From: Takifugu bimaculatus | Taxonomy: Eukaryota; Chordata; Actinopteri; Tetraodontiformes; Tetraodontidae | Length of the DNA: 64,000 bases | NCBI GenBank assembly: GCA_004026145.2 | Contig: CP034986.1 | Span: 186,001-250,000, forward strand | Direction of reading: 5' to 3' | Shown: one piece after another, positions 11,352-21,824 of the stretch | How the letters are laid out: each line of letters starts with the position of its first letter | Numbering within the stretch: the first letter of the stretch is position 1 | Notes under the pieces: model-generated | Told to the model about the DNA's origin: nothing | The model's database searches: none | Seen by the model: the letters and a program-made list of their open reading frames with translations, nothing else | Made by a program: the position numbers and the translations under genes

Positions 11352-13230
11352 TCAGCGCTTCAGCACCGGGCTCCCTCGATCCGGGTCTTTCTGTAGCGCC
11401 TGCAGGACCTGAGCAGAGGCGGGAGTCACGTCAGCCGCGGGCGCGCCGAAGTCCGCCGTCCGACCCCCGACCCCCGGGCCCCTTACCTGCGTCCACTTCC
11501 TGTTGCGGCTGGTCATGTGAACGGCGGCGATGTGCTGGAAGAGCTGCTCGGCAGGGATGAGGTCCGGCAGGCGGGTGAGGAACTGGGCCATGTGGATGAA
11601 GTCCATGCAGGTCAGGACGTCCTGGTAAAGCCGCAGCAGGCCCAGCGCGGTGCGGAACAGGAACTCCTCGCCGTCCCGGCAGAACACGTCCCACACGCGG
11701 CACGCTAGGTCCAACGGTAGCGACTTGCTGTACAGGGTGAAGATCCTGCAGGGGGGGCCGTGGCGGGACACAACAACATGTAAACACGGACAGGACTATC
11801 AGGAGGTGAACCGGTGAACCGGTGAACAGGTCAGGTGACTTCCGTGGACACCCGCCGAGACGCCCAGAGAGGAGACGGACGCAAAGACTCACCAGTCGAT
11901 CAAATAAATGTCTGGAGTCAAGTTGTTTTTCTTGAAATGTGCAAAAAGCTTTGGTAGATTCTCTTCAAAGAACACTTCAAACGCAGAGAAATACGTCAAC
12001 ATCTGCAGAGACAGAGACGAGGAGGTGGTTTGAGGCTTGGACCAACATTAGCAGGTACCGTGAGGACCAGTGGGACCTCTGGACCGTGAGGACCAGTGGG
12101 ACCTCTGGACCGTGAGGACCAGTGGGACCTCTGGGAGGAACCCAACAAAGAAACCATGAAGAACAGAAGTGTGACACCACCAAAGATCAAAGACATCAAA
12201 GGAATCAAAGGAATAAGAAGACTGTATGATGTGTTTTTCCTGGCGGTGCTGAAGACGGAGGAGTGTGTGCGTTCGTGTGGGACTGTGTGTGTACTGACAA
12301 GGCTGTGGTCCACCCTGAAGAAGGCCATCTGGCAGGGCTTGTTGAGCAGGTTGGAGAAGGCGATGAAGGCGTCGGCCGTGTCCAGGTTGAGGACCAGCAC
12401 GGCGGCGATGAAGGACATGCCCTGCACCTGAACACACACATCAGAAGGTCTCTGCTCTCTCCCCCGATACCCAGAGCTGCACCGGAAAGTGCTGAGTCAG
12501 GCATAAACCTCCGAGCGGAGGCCCAGGCGTAGCTCGCCTCCGTGAGCTGGGGGCTCTACAGGAAGTCATACTCATTTCTAATCCTGTAGCGAAGGCTGCG
12601 TGGGGCTGTGGTGAGCAGCGGTGAGCAGCATCAGCGCTAACCGCACCCTTCGCATGCACGCCGGGCGGCAGCAGCCGTGCAGCAAACGGGCGCCGACACG
12701 AAACGCAGGGCTGCAGGATGGCGGAGCGTGTAACGCTCCTACTGATGACATTTAACGCAAACTAACTTTATCATTGTGACATAGTGTCAATGGCTGAAAG
12801 AGCGCCCCCCGGTGGCTGGTGGGGGCGCGTCACACTTACATAACCCACGTCTGGCCGGTAACACGTGTATGCTCCCAGAATGCTGTGCAGCACGTCGTGG
12901 TACGGCCCGCCCTGCTGACACAAACACAAAAACCGTGAGAACGCAGCCGTGGTCGGCGGCGCCGGGGGGGGCAGGGACCCGCGGGTCACTGACCTGCTGG
13001 AAGATGCACAGGTGTGGGAAGGTTCTGGAGATGTCCAGCTTGATCAGCTCCAGGCTGGACTCTCGATCTGAAGAGCCGGCATCTGGACAGAGGGGAGGCG
13101 TTCACACGCGCTCCGGCGGGGACCGGCTCGCCGTTTCCTCTGGTCTTACCTTCAGACTCGGGCTCCGACGCAGGGGTCGCGCTGGTCTTCCACTTCTCCT
13201 TCGCCCGGGCCAGACAGATGTGGTACAGGT
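11352..13230 (-). CDS. tbc1d14: TBC1 domain family member 14, C-terminal exons (5' partial)
   Basis: TBC1D14 carries a Rab-GAP-type TBC domain and is known as a regulator of autophagy and recycling-endosome traffic. Seven exons on the minus strand are 13230-13150, 13082-12994, 12911-12840, 12427-12299, 12002-11893, 11745-11487 and 11408-11352 (stop). Together they encode ICLARAKEKW through to VLKR at the C-terminus. The arginine finger (IxxDxxR in IKLDISRTF) and the glutamine finger (YxQ in GYVQGMSF, split by an intron between Y and V) are both present. The blocks GGPYHDVLHSILGAYTCYRP, SNLLNKPCQMAFFRVDHSL and IFTLYSKSLPLDLACRVWD identify this paralogue; TBC1D12 is the main alternative. The long N-terminus and the start of the TBC domain are missing: nothing in 13231-14000 encodes them and the assembly gap follows. 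Confidence 0.9.
12059..12136. repeat. 26-bp triplication in a tbc1d14 intron
   Basis: Three consecutive copies of a 26-bp unit containing GAGGACCAGTGGGACCTCTG lie between tbc1d14 exons at 11893-12002 and 12299-12427. Confidence 0.85.
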
Positions 13231-14000
13231 CTGAGGGAACACCACAATACGGTCCAGTTAACAAGTCCAGACATGCCTCAGCTCGGACTGGAACTGCGGC
13301 TACATGCAGCTAAATTCATGCCAAAACTCCCAGTCCCATCAAAAAAGCCAAGACAAAAGCTAAGAGATATTTCTAATAAATCAGGAGAACCTTGAAACAG
13401 AGCTTGTCCTCCAAGTACAAACTAATGGATCCTGCAAAGACAAACTAAAAGGGAAACCAGCACGTGACTTTTAGCACAATCTTTTCCTGTTTCGAAGACT
13501 TTGGCCTGGACATAAAATAGTCCCAAATCACCCGAGTCAGCGCAACAGCCCGGCCAAGATGGCACCGTTTGATCCTCATATGCAAGCATGCTAACACTTT
13601 AGCGGCAGCCGAACCTCCCAGTTCACGTAGCTCCAACCAGGTAAAATGGTTTAGAGACTTCCAGCGCCACCTGCTGGGCAGGGTGGATTACTCAGGTTAC
13701 TTAGATCACAGCAGGACCGTTGTGCCAAAATCATGTGGTTTATTTTGCAGGATAACAACAAAATGCATGTTTGTTGTGGTGGTGGTTTTGATTTGGAAAC
13801 CTGTTATTCATTAATCAACGAGCCTTTGTAAAACGCTGAGCTGGTCAATTGTGGGCCAGACCTTAGCGCCGCCAGGCGGCCCTCTGCTGATGAGGAGTCA
13901 CGTTGCACAGCGCTGCGGTTCCCAGTGCCAGCGGCAGTAAAACCTCAGCACATTAATCATGGAGAGCAGCCCAATGGAGCGTGCTGGACTGGCCTGGTCC
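13231..14000 (-). other. Upstream intron of tbc1d14 ending at gap
   Basis: It follows a clean splice acceptor at 13231-13236 (CCTCAG on the minus strand). I found no exon matching the next expected upstream part of the TBC domain. It is probably intron, cut by the N gap. Confidence 0.6.
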
Positions 14001-14100
14001 NNNNNNNNNNNNNNNNNNNNNNNNNNNNNNNNNNNNNNNNNNNNNNNNNNNNNNNNNNNNNNNNNNNNNNNNNNNNNNNNNNNNNNNNNNNNNNNNNNNN
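14001..14100. other. Assembly gap of exactly 100 Ns
   Basis: One hundred unknown bases, a round number typical of a scaffold join of unknown size. It lies where tbc1d14 is truncated and where the right arm of the inverted duplication begins. Confidence 0.99.
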
Positions 14101-14221
14101 CTACACTTTCTCCGCAAGCATGCATAAATTTAAACAAAGGCCGCGATAAAGTCACATATATCTTGACAAAAAGTTGAAAAAGTCGCGCACTTACTTTACA
14201 CAGGAGCAGCCTGTTTCCTCC

Positions 14222-14235
14222 GTTTCCTTGGCAAC
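14222..14235 (-). promoter_or_regulatory. Second copy of the RFX X-box
   Basis: GTTTCCTTGGCAAC is the reverse complement of the X-box at 3754-3767. It is retained without change in the right arm, about 535 bp upstream of the right tada2b ATG. The ccdc96 gene that should lie beyond it is not present at this end; the N gap intervenes. Confidence 0.55.
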
Positions 14236-14769
14236 GCTTCAAAGTGACGTATTTACGGAACGCGTCATCCCGTCGCGCGAAATTGAAAAGAAAAGTACAA
14301 ACTTGCATATTTATTTATTTTTTGCATTGAAAAGACTAATTTTAATATATGGGTTCGGCAGCTGTCTCTGCGTCACATAAAAACCAACACACATTTTATT
14401 TTAGTTATGTGTACAGTTTATCCTGTGAAGCTAAGATGAGAATTTGAATATTTCCAGCATTCCCCCCAAGGTCATCGCGCAGTTTTTGCCCACAACGATT
14501 ACAAAGGAACACTTTTGCAATATTGATTTTGAGATGCTTATTTAATTATTTATTTTACTCTGATTGTATCCGTACAAATCTGGATGTTTTCTTTGTAAAC
14601 GTCTCGGTAATGCGGAGAAACTAAAGTTGCTTGAGAACCAGTCTTTCGGGGGTGGGCGTGGCCTTGTCTCATTAATATTAATCACCGAGACGTGAGCTGG
14701 TCGCGCGGCGATGACGGCAGTGCGCGCGCGCTGACCCGCCTCCAACAACAGGAGCAGGAGCCAGGCAAC

Positions 14770-16663
14770 ATGGCCGACCTCGGGAAGAAGTACTGCGTGA
14801 ACTGCCTCGCAGACGTGACCAACCTCCGGCTCCGCTGCACCGACTGCCCCGACATCGAGCTGTGCCCGGAGTGCTTCTCGGCGGGGGCTGAGATCGGCAA
14901 CCACCGGAGGTGGCACGGCTACCAGCAGGTCGACGGCGGCCGCTTCTCTCTGTGGGGTCCCGAGGCGGAGGGAGGGACCAGCAGGGAAGAGCAGTCGCTG
15001 CTCGATGCCATCGAGCAGTATGGATTTGGAAACGGGTTCGTTAAAATGACGTTAAAACTCACCCCCCGCAGGCTCGCAAATGTTTGCCCGCATTTATTTT
15101 GACTCCTGATTATGTCGAAGAAGTTCTGCGGTGACCAGATAAGGAAATCCGTTTGCGCCGTAACTTCTGATGGGCTCCTGAGTTTGTTGACTTCCGCCAC
15201 CGTCAACGCGTCAATGACAACAATAACAACACGCGGTCAAATGTTAGACAGGATTTGCGTTAACAGCAAGAATTTTTATGTGTAAATTCACAACGAACGT
15301 AAAGAAAAATGCACAGTTTTTCCCGTTGTGGAGGCCTAACTCATGAACATAACTGAAGGTTTTGGTTCCACATCAGAACAGACCTTCGCTCCTCGGTTGC
15401 GTGTGGCTATCGTTAGCATGCTAATGCATCTCTGCTGTGATTAACACACTTCCTGATGGGCGTGTCTTCCAGGAGGACATGGCGGCGCACGTCGGAGCAT
15501 CCCGAACCCCTCAGGAGGTAATGGAACACTATGTCACCATGTACATCCATGGAAACCTGGGAAAGGCGTGCATCCCCGACAACATTCCCAACCGGGTGAC
15601 GGACCACACCTGCCCGAGCGGGGGGCCCCTCTCCCCCAGCCTCACCACCCCGCTCCCCCCCCTGGACATCAGCCTGGTGGAGCAGCAGCAGCTCGGCTAC
15701 ATGCCGCTGCGCGACGACTACGAGATCGAGTACGACCAGGACGCCGAGAAGCTCATCAGCGGACTGTCGGAACTACTACGACGACGAGGACGTGGAGATC
15801 GAGCTCAAGCGCGCGCACGTGGACATGTACGTGCGCAAGCTGCGTGAGCGTCAGCGCCGCAAGAACATCGCTCGGGACTACAACCTGGTGCCCGGCTTCC
15901 TGGGCAGAGACAAAAAGGAGAAGAAACTGGGCGCGCCGGGCGGCACGGGCGCCACCGTGGCTCGGGGGAGGCGGCGCCGGCGCCGAGCGGGCTCCACCGC
16001 GGCGACGGGAGCGGGCCCCATTCCAAGTACTCCCAAACGGAAGATCACCAAGGAGGAGAAGGAGCAGCGCGTGCGGCTGCGGGGGCTCTGCCAGTTCATG
16101 GTGCATCGGGAGATCGAGGACTTCTTCGACAACATGCACAAGGAGCGCGTGCTGCGGGCGAAGGTCCGCGAGCTGCAGCGGTAACCGCCGCAACGGCATC
16201 GCCCGCCTGGAGGAGGCGGCCGAGTACGAGGCGGCGCGCCACAAACGGAGAAGCGCAAGGAGAACAAGAGCGTGCCGAACTCCAAGCGGGGCAGCGCCGG
16301 AGGGGGCGGGCTCGGCTCCGGGGTGGGGCTCGGAAACGTGACCGGTCGGGAGGAGGCCTGGCCGGGGGGCCGGGCGGCGGCGGCGGAATCAAGGAGGAGG
16401 GCAAAGACGGCGAGTTCGGCGCCATCGAGAACCTGACGGGCTTCGAGCTGCTGTCGGACAGGGAGAAGGTGCTGTGCAGCTCGCTGAACCTCAGCCCGGC
16501 CCGGTACCTGACCGTGAAGACCATCATCATCAAGGACCACCTGCAGAAGCGGCAGGGCATCCCGGCCAAGAGCCGGCTGCCCAGCTACCTGGACAAGGTC
16601 CTGAAGAAGCGGATCCTCACCTTCCTGACGGAGAGCGGCTGGATATCCAGAGAGGCCTCCTAG
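14770..16663 (+). CDS. tada2b: Transcriptional adapter 2-beta (right copy, two exons, several frameshifts)
   Basis: This is a SAGA ADA2b subunit, equivalent to the left copy. Exon 1 is 14770-15035 and exon 2 is 15473-16663. Exon 1 reads through the ZZ finger cleanly (CRCTDCPDIELCPECFSAGA), where the left copy is broken. Relative to the left copy it loses a Trp codon near 14974-14978 and a base in the last exon 1 codons (FGNW becomes FGN plus shift). In exon 2 it gains a base near 15766-15775, loses residues in the Gly/Ala linker (15950-16000), gains a base at about 16183-16184 that makes an early stop, and loses single bases near 16249 and 16345. The C-terminus from 16469 is intact (CSSLNLSPARYLTVKTIIIK and onward). 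Most lesions fall in GC-rich or homopolymer tracts and none is shared with the left copy, so consensus error or allelic noise is more likely than a pseudogene. Confidence 0.88.
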
Positions 16664-17697
16664 CAGAGGGGGGGCGGGGTGAATTTGTAAATATGTACAA
16701 ACAAGCCGGGGCGGTGGAGCAGAATCTATTTTCCTACCTGGGTATAAAAGAGACGCGTCTATATTTCTACTGTCAGGGCAGAACTCTGGTGCTTCTGCCC
16801 CCTAGAGGCCCTCGGGGGGGGGGCAGAAGGCCGGCCAGCTGGTGGACGTGCTGATGTTGACTTTGTATGGGTGGAGCCCGACGCTGCGTCTTCGCTCCTT
16901 CGGCTGGAACGTTACGGCCTCGCTGACGACGTCGCAGACATAAATCTCTGGTGGTCGTCGGAAGCCTCGGCCTCGCCGGGGAGGGAACGCCAGGACGCCG
17001 GCACGGGTCCCCGCCGCTGCCCGTGTTCACCATCTACCTCCACCATCATCCTGCCCGCACCCTTCACCGCCCTCGCCACGCGGTGCACGTGGTCAGCGGA
17101 TCACAACGGATCCCTCTTACCACATCAGAACCAGAGATGTGAGATGCCGTTAGATCTCCACTTCATGGTTGATGTTTCTCATGCATGGAGGACAATCACA
17201 CATGCAGATGGAGGAGACTGTTTACAACCTTTTACTGATGCTTTTACAGAGCCGGATGCCGATTACTCACATTTTCTGCCCTTTTCTTCAGAACAGCAGT
17301 TTTTTTTCCGGTTGAGGAGCGTTGAAAACCTCAACACCGCCCCCTACTGGTCAGGTTCGAAACCGCGATTACAAGCTCGTGCATTAATCAACCAAACTTC
17401 CCTCGGCGACACAAGCTCTTGTTTTTAATTTATGATCTCGGATGAGCAGATCTCCTACAGAAACTCCCCCGGGGTAGTTTAGGGACGCGTTGCCTCTGTT
17501 CAGTTCTGTCAGCGTTGCTGTTTGACGCTGTTGCAGGAAGTCAGACGTCACAGGAGCGGATTCCGTTTTTTTTCCTGCACCAGGGAAGTTTGGAATGTTG
17601 ACTTCCTTCTTGTACCTAATGTAAATATTTTGTAAGATGAATGGCTGAAAACTACGTCTGAAATGTACAGTATTTTGTGTTTTTACAGCGTTTTGTG

Positions 17698-17703
17698 AAT
17701 AAA
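17698..17703 (+). terminator. Poly(A) signal of right tada2b copy
   Basis: AATAAA in TTGTGAATAAAGCGGG lies about 1.04 kb after the tada2b stop, matching 270-275 in the other arm. It faces the grpel1 3' end about 280 bp away, a tail-to-tail arrangement. Confidence 0.6.
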
Positions 17704-17980
17704 GCGGGTTTGCGGCTGATTCGTGTCGGACGTGCGGAGGCACGAGAGCAAAATCCCTTTGGTTATGTTTACACCTTTATTCAAGGATGCCCTAAAATGT
17801 CCTGGGAGAACATACAAATCACTTTTACTCTAAAACCTGTAAGTTCCAGAGCACAGACCTCAGACATGACATAAATAACACAGGTGGAGAGCAGAAGCCC
17901 CTCTGAAGATGTTTGATGGTCAACACGTGACTTCCTGTCAGGTGGAGGTTCAACGTCCGTCCGAAGGTCTAAAAGTTCTG

Positions 17981-17986
17981 TTTATT
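17981..17986 (-). terminator. Poly(A) signal of grpel1
   Basis: TTTATT on the plus strand is AATAAA for the minus-strand grpel1 gene, about 225 bp past its stop codon. Confidence 0.6.
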
Positions 17987-18208
17987 TACACACTGGCGGT
18001 CCAAAAGCAACCTGGTCTGGAATGATGATCCGATGACGACGCGTCATGATCAGAGAATGACCGTCGCAGACGTGCGATCTTTCTGTTCCAGGCTGCTGGA
18101 GGCCGTCAGGGTGGAAATCTTTGTGGGTGTGGGCGGGGCCTCCGGCAGTCTGCTGCGCTCGTCTGTTGCCGGGGCAACACGACAAATCCCGCCACCTCGG
18201 TGATGTCA

Positions 18209-19609
18209 TCATTTCGCGACACCCACCAGCGCCGGCCGCAGGGTGCGTCCGTGGAGCTTGTAGCCCACTTTGGTTACTACGGCGACGGTGCCAGAGCCCT
18301 TGCCCTCCACGGGGGCGTGGAAGAGGGCCTCGTGTTCGTACGGGTCAAACTTTTGGCCCTCGGGGTTGAGCCTGACCAGGCCGTGCTTGTTGAACACCTT
18401 CTGGATCTGCACCTCGGTCATCACCAGCCCGTCGTACAGGTTCTTCAGGTGAGGGTTCTGATTGGTCACCTCCTCTTTGGGCACGCTCTCTGTGGCCTTC
18501 TCCAGGATGTCGGCCACCTCCAGAAGGTCCTTACAGAAGCTGTGGATCCCTGGAGAGGACAACACGGTCAGTTACGCCTTTATTTCTACATGAAGGGTCA
18601 CATTAGTGGGCGGAGTAGGGCTTCATCCCGTATAACTTAGCATCTTCTATCATCTTCTGACTCCTCGTCCTGAGGGTTCTCCGTGTCAGCCAGCGCACGT
18701 TTGTACTTCTCCTGTTAACATCAGAACCATTCTTGAAACTTCTCTGATGAATATGGTGAACATTACGGGCTCATGCTGAGACCGGTATGTCAGCATCTTC
18801 TTCATGGTCGTCTCTTTTCCCTCTAAACTCACCGTCATGTCCTTAAGCTGCGTCTCCAGCTGGGACTTCTCCTCCAACGCGGCTTTCTCCGCCGTGTTCT
18901 GATCGGGCTTCTCAGCCTCCTCCTCTGACCTGGGGCCATTTTTCTGCTGGGTGGCTGTGCACAATAATCGTGGGGAGGATCTTGAACAGAACACAAGATA
19001 AGGTTGGTGTGGATCACTTCAGACTTACATAAACTAAAGCCGCAATTATCTATACAAAATGTTTTACACATTTAAGGTAAATGACACGTCACATTATCCC
19101 CTTAATACTTCAACAAGCAAGAGTTTAGATTATCTACTAAAGAGGCCACGGTTGAAGAAAATGCTAGAAACATTTAGTGGAGAACTCGACAGCAGCGAGT
19201 CCAACGAGCTAGCTGTTAGCTTAGCTACTGAGCTAGCTAACGTCTATCTCATTTAGGTTATGTCACACTATGTCATCATCCCGTTATTAGCACAATTGGT
19301 AAGAGTGACAGACACTGACATAGCTCAGACACTCCAATTGATAAGTTAAGCATAACCACAGGTTTCGTCTGCAAATTACTCGCCGAATTATCAGAATAAA
19401 GGTCAACATTGTGTACCACAGTCGGAGGCTAAAGCTAACTCGCCACTATGCCTTCATTAACACATGCGTTTGTCCCACAAAGTCTAGCTTTGCGTGGCCG
19501 TAGCGGCCACACTGATTTTGAGCCCAAACGAAAGGTTTTACCTCATCAACAGCGGAGACGTTACAACAGAGTAACTCTGCCTGACGGCTCGTACACACCA
19601 GTTCGCCAT
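18209..19609 (-). CDS. grpel1: GrpE protein homolog 1, mitochondrial, four exons (one frameshift)
   Basis: GRPEL1 is the matrix nucleotide-exchange factor for mitochondrial Hsp70 in the PAM protein-import motor. The minus-strand exons are 19609-19542, 18980-18833, 18711-18629 and 18549-18209 (stop), about 212 aa after allowing for one extra base (human 217). Exon 1 starts MANWCVRAVRQSYSVV, an Arg-rich amphipathic mitochondrial presequence. Exon 2 has SSPRLLCTATQQKN and the acidic start of the long helix. Exon 3 carries EKYKRALADTEN. Exon 4 carries the four-helix and beta-wing region (FCKDLLEVADILEKATESVP, then KVGYKLHGRTLRPALVGVAK). An extra C in exon 3 (run at 18674-18676) breaks the frame, and the exon 3 donor reads GG instead of GT at 18628. 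Both look like consensus errors. The gene lies tail-to-tail with tada2b and head-to-head with sorcs2, as in human. Confidence 0.92.
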
Positions 19610-19698
19610 TTTCAACGATCCAGCGAGCGGCGACAAACCTCCTTGTAACGCACGCTGACGGAACAGCCGACCATGCTGCACACTGGCTGCACCCGCAG

Positions 19699-19790
19699 CC
19701 AATCAGAGTCAGGGGGCGGGACATCTGTTATATTTTACCAATTTATTACTGGCTGCGTGTAACCCCGCCCCTCTCCCAGCTAGATTGGTT
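19699..19790. promoter_or_regulatory. Paired CCAAT and GC boxes upstream of grpel1
   Basis: CCAATCAG (19699-19706) and GGGGGCGGG (19712-19720) are followed by CCCCGCCCC (about 19763-19771) and GATTGGTT (19783-19790). This is a near mirror arrangement of NF-Y and Sp1-type sites, 90-180 bp upstream of the grpel1 ATG. It suits a TATA-less housekeeping promoter that could fire both ways. It is motif-based only. Confidence 0.45.
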
Positions 19791-19883
19791 GAAGTGGAAA
19801 TTTAAGGTGAACGTTGAAAACTGACGAGGGTGCTTTTTGGCTTATGAAATTCTGATTACAACACGCACACACACACACACACA

Positions 19884-19934
<51 letters not shown>

Positions 19935-21596
19935 TTTGTGAATGTAACTAAATGGTAGGTAATTCTGTCAGAGAGAATTGATGATGACGATGCAAACCTT
20001 CCATTGAAAAATGTTAAAATTTTTAAAGAAAAAAAATTCAATAACCACATAAGACTGGAAATCAAAACGATAAGAAGCTGGGAGCACTAGAATATCCCTG
20101 TACTTCCGCCGCATTACTGCAGTTTCCAATACTTTTAAAAGTTGAACAGGAGAGAGGAGACTTCCTTTAAGAGGATGAAAACTTTTTTGTCTGAGTCAGT
20201 AATTCCGTATCTACAGCTAAGCTGATGCTCCTCTTCCCTCCTCTCTGACCTTTCACTCCTATAGGGATGATGCAAGGGGCCCAGAGGTGGACAGAGAGAA
20301 AACATAAACCTGGCTGAACAGAACAATAGAGAGAGGTTTTTATTTCTGCTCTTCACAAACTCAAGGTCATTTAATAATTTATATTTAGGCTGTTCTCAAA
20401 CGAGAGAAGCAGTTCCAGAGGAGGCACAGTGGACCTGCAGAGGTGTCGGGGGCGTGGCCTGTAGCAGTAGAGGGCGGGGTCTTAAAAGCCTGCAGTACAT
20501 AAAAGAGACCAGAGGGGGGAGCAGGCTCACACACACACACACACGCTAACAAACATTTGATCAGAGAGAGCTCTTGTCAGAGAGTGTGTCCAGGCCTGAA
20601 GACCACTTTATTCTCAGATAAATATCTCCCTTTTGAATTGATTACCTGGACAGCTGACATTATAACTGCACTTTGTCAATAGGAATGAAAACATAAAACA
20701 ATGGTCTGTAAATCTAATTTCCCTTATTTAAAAAAATATACTGTTCAACTACATTGTCATTCAAGAAAAACATTGGATTTGGTTATAATGTAACCAAAAA
20801 GGCGGAACTACAATGGAGGATGGACCACGGAGAGGCCAACACCCCTCAGTGGGGTATTGGCACCCACGGGGGTGGCCCGTCCCCCTGCCGGCCCCTCCAT
20901 CATCCCTCACACTGCTGTCCCTCTTCCTCCTCCCTCCTCTTCCTCACTCGGAGCGCCCCTCCTCTTCCTCGCTGACCTGTCAGGTGTAATAATGAACACC
21001 GTTCAACACCGATCCTCCTGCACATCTTCTGTCTCCCACTGAAATAATAATGCAGCTCCGGCTTTTAAAGGCTCAGCATGAAAAATGGAGGTCTTCCTCG
21101 CTGGCCTTCGCACCTCTGCGCACGTTAGCATGAGGATGCACGATGAAGACCACGGGCTCCCAAATAGAGGATGAACTGATGTGATGTAACACAGCGGTTG
21201 GGGCTAGCCCTGTCCAAGGTTGAAGGTCAGAGGTCACTTGACCTCTTCCTCAGTACTGCTGCATGTTTGCAGAGTTGCTCAGATTACGTCGAATGTAGAA
21301 GAATCCCGTAATGTCCGGTCAATCTGTGTTACGTCACTAATGCTGTTAAATCATTGCACGTTCATGCGTTTTGCTGGTGAAAAGTATCAAAAGTTGAGCC
21401 GATTGACGCGCATTGCGGACGCGGAACGGCTCCTGTCCATCTTTAATGATTCTCGCAGAAGGACTCACGAAGTTATTTATTTGTTTGGGTGTTTTTAGGG
21501 CATTTAATAAAACTGCGGCGCTGCGAGCGCGCACCAGCAGGTGGCGCCGCCGCGCCGCCTGGAGGAGTCCGTTTGGCACCGAGACGCGTCCACGTT
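19791..21596. other. Intergenic region between grpel1 and sorcs2
   Basis: No coding signal is recognised. It contains a long (CA)n tract at about 19862-19933 and a short one at about 20528-20544. The downstream part is presumably the sorcs2 promoter and 5'UTR. Confidence 0.5.
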
Positions 21597-21742
21597 GTTC
21601 CTTCTCTCCCTCTCTCTCCTTCTCTCCCTCTCTCTCCTTCTCTCCCTCTCTTTCGGCCTCTCTCTCCCTATCTGCCCCCTCTCCCCGTCTCTCTCTCTCT
21701 CCCTCTCTCTCTGCCCCCCCACCCCCACCCCACCCCCCCCCC
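21597..21742. repeat. Polypyrimidine (TC/CCTCTCT) and C-rich tract in sorcs2 5' region
   Basis: About 145 bp of near-pure pyrimidine on the plus strand ends in a C-run, 80 bp before the sorcs2 ATG. It is purine-free and could form H-DNA. If transcribed it lies in the 5'UTR. Confidence 0.8.
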
Positions 21743-21824
21743 TCGGTGAACACCCATCTATCTTCCAGCAGCATCAGCGTCTCTCATCAGTCTCCGCCAC
21801 AGCAGCGCTCCGTCGGCGGAAGCC

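Larger units (their letters stand above)
14101..17972 (+). repeat. Right arm of large inverted duplication (tada2b locus)
   Basis: This is the reverse-complement counterpart of 1-3889, starting immediately after the N gap. The match is visible to 17972, where the partner reaches the window edge, so the real extent on the left is unknown. Private small indels are more frequent in this arm than in the left one. Confidence 0.93.

Noticed and set aside
13231..14000. Further upstream tbc1d14 exons
   Set aside because: No stretch on the minus strand resembles the expected preceding TBC-domain sequence with splice sites.
1..17972. A genuine inverted duplication giving two tada2b genes
   Set aside because: Arm ends coincide with an N gap and the window edge, flipping restores ancestral order, and lesions are private to each copy. 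Not excluded outright, but the assembly explanation is simpler.
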